Shown here one piece after another: positions 1 through 6,600 of a stretch of DNA of 12,890 bases (within the stretch, counting starts at the first letter, position 1; every line of letters begins with the position of its first letter). The position numbers were made by a program, and so were the translations under genes. The notes under the pieces were generated by a model. The model had not been told where the DNA came from. It saw nothing but the letters and a program-made list of their open reading frames with translations, and searched no databases. The DNA is from JANWYQ01 sp034432445. GTDB lineage: Bacteria; Chloroflexota; Anaerolineae; JAAEKA01. The DNA lies in NCBI GenBank assembly GCA_034432445.1, contig DAOUBX010000120.1:1-12890 (forward strand), given 5' to 3'.

Positions 1-323
1 CGCGCCAGCTTGTCGAGCACCGGCGCCTGCGACTGGCGCGCCGTGGCCTGCAAGCGCTCCATCACATAGCGGCCGCGGGCCTCCCAATCCTGCATGGTTG
101 CAGCCTGGCTTAGGTCAGCGCGGGACGAGAAGTACACGAGAAAGGTCGCCTGGCCATCAGCAGAGGCGGCTAGGGCAGTAAGCACGGCGGGATCCACCCC
201 CGCCGCAGCCTCGACCAGACCTGCATCTGGCGCAGCGGGCGAGGCAAACGAAGCCATCAGCAGGAGCGACAACAGCAGCAGTGCTGCCAAGAGGAAACGC
301 ATAGCGGGCGCAGGACGGGTCAT
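1..323 (-). CDS. Secreted S8 (subtilisin-like) protease, N-terminal part only
   Basis: This minus-strand gene runs off the left edge after 107 full codons. It starts MTRPAPAMRF and continues with a Leu-rich stretch (residues 11-23), then 'SFASPAAPDA', which reads as a signal peptide. Residues 60-107 hold 'TFLVYFSSRADLSQA', then 'DWEARGRYVMERLQATA' and 'SQAPVL'. From family knowledge, this is the start of the propeptide (I9-like inhibitor/chaperone) found ahead of the catalytic domain of large secreted subtilisins in Chloroflexota. No catalytic residue lies inside the window, so the protease call rests on the propeptide alone. The start at 323 is chosen because AGGAG lies about 10 nt upstream; an in-frame ATG at 302 lacks such a site. 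The gene has its own promoter-like -10 box and lies behind a hairpin that follows the giant surface gene, so it is probably a separate transcript. It may mature or degrade surface proteins, but that is inference. Confidence 0.72.
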   Translation of the reverse strand, partial: MTRPAPAMRFLLAALLLLSLLLMASFASPAAPDAGLVEAAAGVDPAVLTALAASADGQATFLVYFSSRADLSQAATMQDWEARGRYVMERLQATARQSQAPVLDKLA

Positions 324-381
324 CGGTTCACTCTCCTGTGTTTGCTGCAGGGATATGGGCGGCTGACAACGTTGCGCTGGC

Positions 382-387
382 ATTATA
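382..387 (-). promoter_or_regulatory. Promoter -10 box for the S8-type protease gene
   Basis: Read on the minus strand, this is a perfect TATAAT in an otherwise GC-rich gap, 58 nt upstream of the protease start. No good -35 box sits at 16-18 nt. The nearest resemblance is TTGATG with only a 14-nt spacer. A sigma-70-type promoter giving a leader of roughly 50 nt is plausible. Confidence 0.5.
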
Positions 388-478
388 CACAGGGGTGTAC
401 GCATCAAGAAAACACAGCGGGCTCAGCCGCCGGGCCCGTCCATGCCCAGCGCTCATCACCTGCGCAGCTAACAGAGGC

Positions 479-535
479 CGGCGGCGCCGGGTTGCCTGCT
501 ACAGCCGGTGTAGCCCTACCAACCCAGCGCCGCCG
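479..535 (-). terminator. Large hairpin after the giant surface-protein gene
   Basis: The arms 479-494 and 520-535 pair over 16 positions with a single mismatch (488 against 526). Nested inside is a perfect 6-bp stem, GCTACA (498-503) with TGTAGC (509-514), around a 5-nt loop. The structure begins 82 nt past the stop codon of the giant gene and lies before the protease promoter, as expected for a terminator or 3'-end stabiliser. There is no proper U-tract on the minus-strand side, so factor-independent termination is uncertain. No gene is visible in the 324-617 gap. Confidence 0.5.
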
Positions 536-617
536 ACGCTGTTCTTGCTTGTTGTCAACAGCGCACCGGAGCGCGCCGATAACGCCTGCTCACGTGCTAC
601 GCATGACTCGTGGCCAG

Positions 618-3600
618 TTACTGCGTCACCAGCGGCAGCCACAGCCGATGGCGCAGAGAGGGCCCGGCCAGTACGCTGACCGGCCCGTGCAGCGTACTGG
701 CGCCGCTTGCGTCCACCGCCTCCAGCCAGTACCAGTAGACCGCTGCGGGGTTAGCCGTGTTGTCCACGTAGCTATAGCTGGCGCCGGCCGCGCTCCCAGG
801 CGTCGCTGAAGGCACAAAGGTCAGCCAGTGCACCGGCTCTGGCCGGTCTGCAGCCGAGCCAACTCGGTAGACATTGAAACCCACGTTGTCCGCCTCGCTC
901 ACCGTTTCCCAGCGCAGGATCACGCCATCCGCTATCCCCTGCGCCGCGAAACTGGCTAGGGTCACCGACAGCGGAGTAAAGGTGAAGCGGTGGTCCTCCA
1001 CCTCGCCGCCGAAGACGAAGCCGGTGTGGGCCACCGTGGCGGTGCAGTTGCCGCCGCCATCGCGAGGGCTCAGGCGGAAGCGGAAGAAGAAGCTGTTGGA
1101 TTGGCTGCCTAGCACGCCGGGCGGCACCGGGAAGGTCACGTTGTTGACCCCGACGGTCACCGGCTGGTTCTGGATGATGTACTCCGAATAGATCGTGCTG
1201 CCGACGGTGTAGGTATCGTAGCCGCCGGTCTTCACGAAGTTGCCGTCGGCGAAGCTGGGCCCTACGCCAGAGCCGGTGTCGTTGGTAAAGTCCATCCACG
1301 CGTTCAGGCAGCCGTTGTCACCGGACACTGTCACCAGGAACGCGCCGGTACCGTTGCCCCAGTTGGCCGAGGGGCTGTAGATGCTGACGCCATCCTCCTC
1401 CGCGCCGTCGCCTGTGGCGTCAGATGTCGGCTGGCCGTTGGACTCTGTTTCGACGATCAGGCCCAGCTTCAGGCCGTTGACCAGATGGCGCGCGCCGTTG
1501 TTGGCGAAGAGGGTGTCGTAGGTGCTGGGTAAGTCGCCGAAGTCCAGGGGCACCAGCAGCGTGGTGCTCGAGATCACCTGATAGTCGTTCAGGCCGCCGC
1601 CGCCCAGTAGGCCGTCGCCACTGCCCCGCTCGTCCGGGTTGTTACCGGGCAGGGAGGTCCACCGCGCGTCGCCCGTGTTCGTCACGTTCAAGTCTGCGTC
1701 CCCGGTGACTGTGGCCTGGTAGTCCACCACCACGCTGCTGACGCCGTCGTTGGGGATGGCGGCCACAGTTACGTTCACGGTGTTGCCAGCGGAGCTGTTG
1801 ATAGCGCCGGACGCGCTGCCGTTGAGGGTGATGCTCACCGAGCTCAAGTTCAGCGTCAAGGCGGCGGGCAGCACGTCGGTGATGGCCACGTCGTAGGCCG
1901 GCGCGGTACTGCTGCCGGCATGGGCCACGGTGATGCGGTACGTCACCACACTGCCCAGCTGCGCCGGCGAAGGCGACACCGAGAGCTGCGCCTTGCTGAT
2001 GCTCAGCACGGGCTCCACTACGGTGACCGTCGGGTCGTTGGCGGGGTTGCTGTCGGGCACGGTGCGCGCCGGCAGGGCGGGATCATCGAAGCGCAGGGTG
2101 GCGGTGTTGGTGCGGGTGAGACCGTTCTGGTTGGCCATGACGTTCAGCACTGTGGCTGTCACCCGCAGCACGAAGGCGTTGTTGTTGGCGTTGCCGTCGG
2201 CCGTCAAGCTGCTGTTGTTGAAGGTGAAAGCGACGGTGTTGGGCCCGCTAACGGGCAGCGTCGGCGTAACCGTGGGCGGGTTGACGCTCAGCGAGCCGCT
2301 GAAGTCCTGGCTCAGCATGCCGCTGCCGCTGACCGTGGTGATCACCGCGTAGCTGTCCAGGCGCAGGCCCTCAGGCACCACATCGTTCACCACCACGCCC
2401 GGGGTGAAGCCCTCGGGCAAGGTGACCAGGATGTCGTAGGTCACCTGCTCGCCGATGGTGACGTTAGCGCCTGCGGTGCCGGGGTGGCTGGTATCGTCCT
2501 CGGTCAGCGTCCCGTCCTTGAAGGCCTTGTCCACCGTGGGCCGGGCCAGCGTGGTGATGGCCGTCGAGGCCACGCTGTAGTTGTTGCGCACCGACGTGGC
2601 GTAGTTGACCGGCGTGTTGTCCGCCGCGGTCACGTTGCTGCCATTGCGTTCGCCGTACTGGCCACCGGAGGAGTCCACCGAGCTGCTGGTGGTTGGGTCG
2701 GTGCCGGTGGGATTGACGGCGGTGCCCCTGGGCCCCGGCAAGCCGGTGTAGGTGAGCCGCGCTGTGTTCACGATCTCCTGCCGGGCTGCCGCCGAGCCGC
2801 TGACCACGCCGTTGACCGTGATGGTCACGTCCTTGACCGCGCCGGTGATCTCGACCTCCGGGTCCAGCCGATCCAAGTTGACGGTGATGGTGCCGCTGGT
2901 GTTGACGGCAGGAACGCTCACGGAGCCGCCGGTGAAGGAGCCGCTGGCGGTGAAGGTCTGGCCGGCCGGAATGTCCGGCGTGACGATGGTGACGCTCTGG
3001 AATAGCACGTCCGGGGGCAGCACGTCGGTCAGCACCAGGTCGAAAGCCGTGACCTGGTCCACCGCCACCCAGTTGATGCTGGACGTGTTGAGCGTCGCCA
3101 CCGCGGACACCTGAGCAAACGTGCGCCCGGCCATGCGGTCACCTGCGGTCACGTAAACCTGAATGCCCACGGGGAACTCTGCTGCGCTGTCGAAGTCGGT
3201 GGCGCGCGTCAGGTTCATGTTGCCGCCACTGACCGATGTCACCAGGTACACGCCGTTTTGTGCAGCCGTGCTCTGCGCCCGCACCAGCACGCGGTCACCC
3301 ACGGCAAGGGTCACGCCGTCCTGCGTGGCGCTGACGCCGGTGAAAGTCCCGGCGCTAAAACCGCTCAGGTTGGCAGTGGTAGCGACGCGCACGGCTGGAT
3401 TCGCCGCCACTTCGAAGAAATTGACCGGGCTCGTGTTGATCGTCGTGACCGTGGCATCGAGGGCAAAGGTCTTGCCGCCATGGGAGGTGCCGGAGACGAC
3501 GTAAGCGCGGTAGCCCAGGTTCATCTCGGCGGCGGAGTCGAAGTCGGTCGCCCGGTCCCAAATGCCGTTGACGGCGTCCACCACCTTGTAGATGCCGTTC

Positions 3601-6600
3601 TGGCTGGTCGCCGCCTGGTTCTTGACCAGCACGCGATCGCCTTCGGCGAGGGTCACGCCGTCCACGGTGGCCGGCGCGCCGGTGTAGCGACCAGTGCCGC
3701 CCACGCCGCCGGTGGGATTGAACGTGGCGCTGAAGGGAGCCGTGGTGGCGGCCCGCACGCGGGGCGCGTACTGGGCCGGGTGCGCCGTGTTGTTGGAGAA
3801 CCTGATCTGATAGGCGATGGGGTCGCCGGCGTCCACCGGCGCGGTGGTGATGGCCTTGCCCAGGTTGTTGATCTGCGGCTCGACGATGATTACGGCCTGG
3901 AAGTCGTTGGCTGATGAGGTCGAGCCGACCTGGGTGTTGGTCGTGCTCGAGTTGAGGCGCGCTTGAAAGGTGTTGGAGAGGCCGACGCCGGCCTGTTGCC
4001 CGCTGCCGTTGGCCGCGTCGGTGTCCCGGTCGTTGGTGACCAGGGTATTGAACTCGACGACCACATATTCGGCATCGGCGTCGTTGTCGCTGTTGGTCAG
4101 CGTGCCCAGGCGAAACCAGACGTCGGTGCCATCGTTGTAGGTGTCGGTGTCCGCAGTCCGGCTGTTCGACACATTGGCATCGAAAGAAGTGCCTTCACCG
4201 ATCGCCAGCCCGTTGGCCCCGCCCACTGCGAGGCTGAAGGAGGAGACGTCGTCGCCGCTGCCGGTCAGGTTCAACCCGCTGCCAGTAAGAGCGGGGACCG
4301 CCGCCCCGCCGGTACCCGCAGCCGCCGACGCGATGCCGCCGCCGTTGGCCACGAAGGCCACCCGCACAGTGTTGTCATTGATGAACCGCATGCCCGCAGG
4401 GATGCTGTCGAAAAGGGCAAAGTCAGGCAAGGTGCCCTCCGGGATTTGCGCTGTGAGCCGATAGCGTACGATCTCGCCCGGGGCGGCCAGCGTGCGCAGC
4501 GCGACGATGCGGTCAATGTCCCAGCGGACCGCGTTCGCATTACTGCCCGCTACCGTCAACGAGCCAATTGACGACAAATCAAGACCGGCAGTGCTCCCGC
4601 CGGTAGGGCCGGCCGCCGGCGCAAGCAGTGACGTGAGTACAAACTGGCTGAACCCGGGGGCGCCGGCGGTCGCACCGGTCACGGTCGCATCAAAGCGGGC
4701 CGTGGTGCCGTCACTGTCGGTCAGCGTGACGCGAAGATTCACGCTTCCGGCATCCGCGTGACGCCGGAGCAGAACGCCCAGCGTGGCGTAGCCGCGGAGG
4801 TCTAGAGGGGTTCCAAAAGTGAGGGTGCCACTGCCGCCGGTGCCGGTCGCCGGAGCGCCAATGCGGACAAACTGTGGCTGCGTCGTGACCGCACCTACCC
4901 AATTCCCGGTGAGGCTGCTGAACCCAGTGCCGGAAAAGTCGGCGATGATGAGCGGCTCCACCGTGTGCGCCTCCGACGAAGCCACCAGGGTCTTGCTCAG
5001 GACCGGGACGGTGATGGTCGTGCTGGCGGTGTCCGTTCTATCGGTGCCGACGACGTTGGCGCCTCCCTCCTGCGCGGCGAAACGGAACAGCGTCGCCGTG
5101 TTGTTGATGGCCTGGTTCGGCTGGGCGGTGGTGGCCACCTGCAAGTCAAAGGTGAGGATGGCGATATTACGGCCGGTGGTGATCACCGTGCCGTCGGGCA
5201 GCCGGCCGGGGTCCAGGCCGCCCGCGGGCGAGCTGGTGGGCCCAGGGTCGTTCAGCTCGATGCCGCTGCCCAGCAGGCCGCCGCCCAGGTCGGTAACGGT
5301 GAAGAGCGCGCCCGTGCCGTCGGTGACGCACAGATTGATGCCGCCGGAGGGCACCACGAAGCCGGTCGGCAGGTCATCCCGCACCCGCACGTCGAACGCG
5401 CCGTTAGGGCCGCGGCCGCTGTTTTCGATGACGATGGCGAAGGTGACCAGGTCGCCCGCGTCTACGTCGGTCAGGTTGCTGTCGAAGGTGGTGCCCAGGT
5501 TGCTGGAGTTCACCGGCAAGCCGCTGCCGCCGATGCGTGGGCAGGAGGAGCCCGGGGGCGAGACCGTCACGTTGGTCGGTAGGACAGGCGTGGGGCTGAA
5601 GGTGGCAGTGGCCTTGTCCGTGGCCACGATCCCTTTGCGTAGGCCGAGCACAGGCCCTAGCACCTGGATCTGCACGATGCTGTCCACGGTGCGTACAGTA
5701 GTCTGCGTGGTGCCCTCCACTGAGCGTGCCTGGTTGGTCAGGAATAGCCCGTCGGCGAAGGGTTGGTCCTGCACGGTGACGGTGAAGAGCAGGTCCACCA
5801 CGCTGGTGGGGTTGGTCGGGTTGTCATAGTTGCCGTAAGTAAAGGCCACCGTGTTGTTGGCCGCCGTGGTCGTCATCGTGGGCGTCACTGCGCCGGCCAG
5901 GGTGTGGTAGGTGTCGGTGGGGCCCAGGCAGGCCGCGCCGGCCGCGGGCACGCCGCAGATGGAGTTGCTGAAGCTGGTCACCTGCGTGGCGTTGAACACC
6001 GGCAGGGGCAGAAAGTCGGTGATGCTGAAGTTCTCGAAGCTGCTGGTGGGATGGGTGTAGCGCAGGCGATAGGTGACGGTGTCGCCGGGTGTGACCTGCA
6101 CGTTGCTGCACGGCTGGGGGGAGCAGGCCGTGCCGTTCCTGGCGTAGATCGTCTTCTCCAGGTTGCCCTGGGCGATGGTGACGCTCGCGGCGCTGGTGTC
6201 GGCCTCGTTGTAGCCGGTGGGGGTTAGGGTGGCGTTGTCCAGCACGTCGCCGGACGCTTCAACGCTGTTGTTCAGGATGTCGCCCTGGTCCACGCTGGGG
6301 TCGCCGGAGAGGTAGTTGTCGGAGTACTGGTCCTGGATCACAGCGCGGAACTTGAGCGTGGCCGTGGTGGCGCCGTCGTTGTAAGGGTCGCAGTCGTAGT
6401 CGCTACCGCCGCCGGTCGGCACGCAGCCGCCTAGGAGCTGACCGTTCGGCCGTCCTCGCGTCACCAGCTCGGCCGAGATGTTGAACGTGATGCGGGTAGT
6501 GCCATCGTTGGCCGCTGGGTCGTCCGCATCGCACTCGGCGCCAGGACCGCCGGTGTAGTTGCACAGCACTTCCACGTTTGCCCCGTCCATGGCGGCGGTC

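Noticed and set aside
1920..3005. A 361-codon open frame on the plus strand
   Set aside because: It lies wholly inside the giant minus-strand gene and is rich in Arg, Gly, His and Val from antisense reading of GC-rich codons. No domain or ribosome site supports it. The other long plus-strand frames (4819-5829, 3963-4571, 10145-11065) are rejected for the same reason.
3060..3758. Tail-type repeats as evidence for a prophage
   Set aside because: They are in frame inside a surface protein, with no other phage gene, integrase or attachment site in the window.
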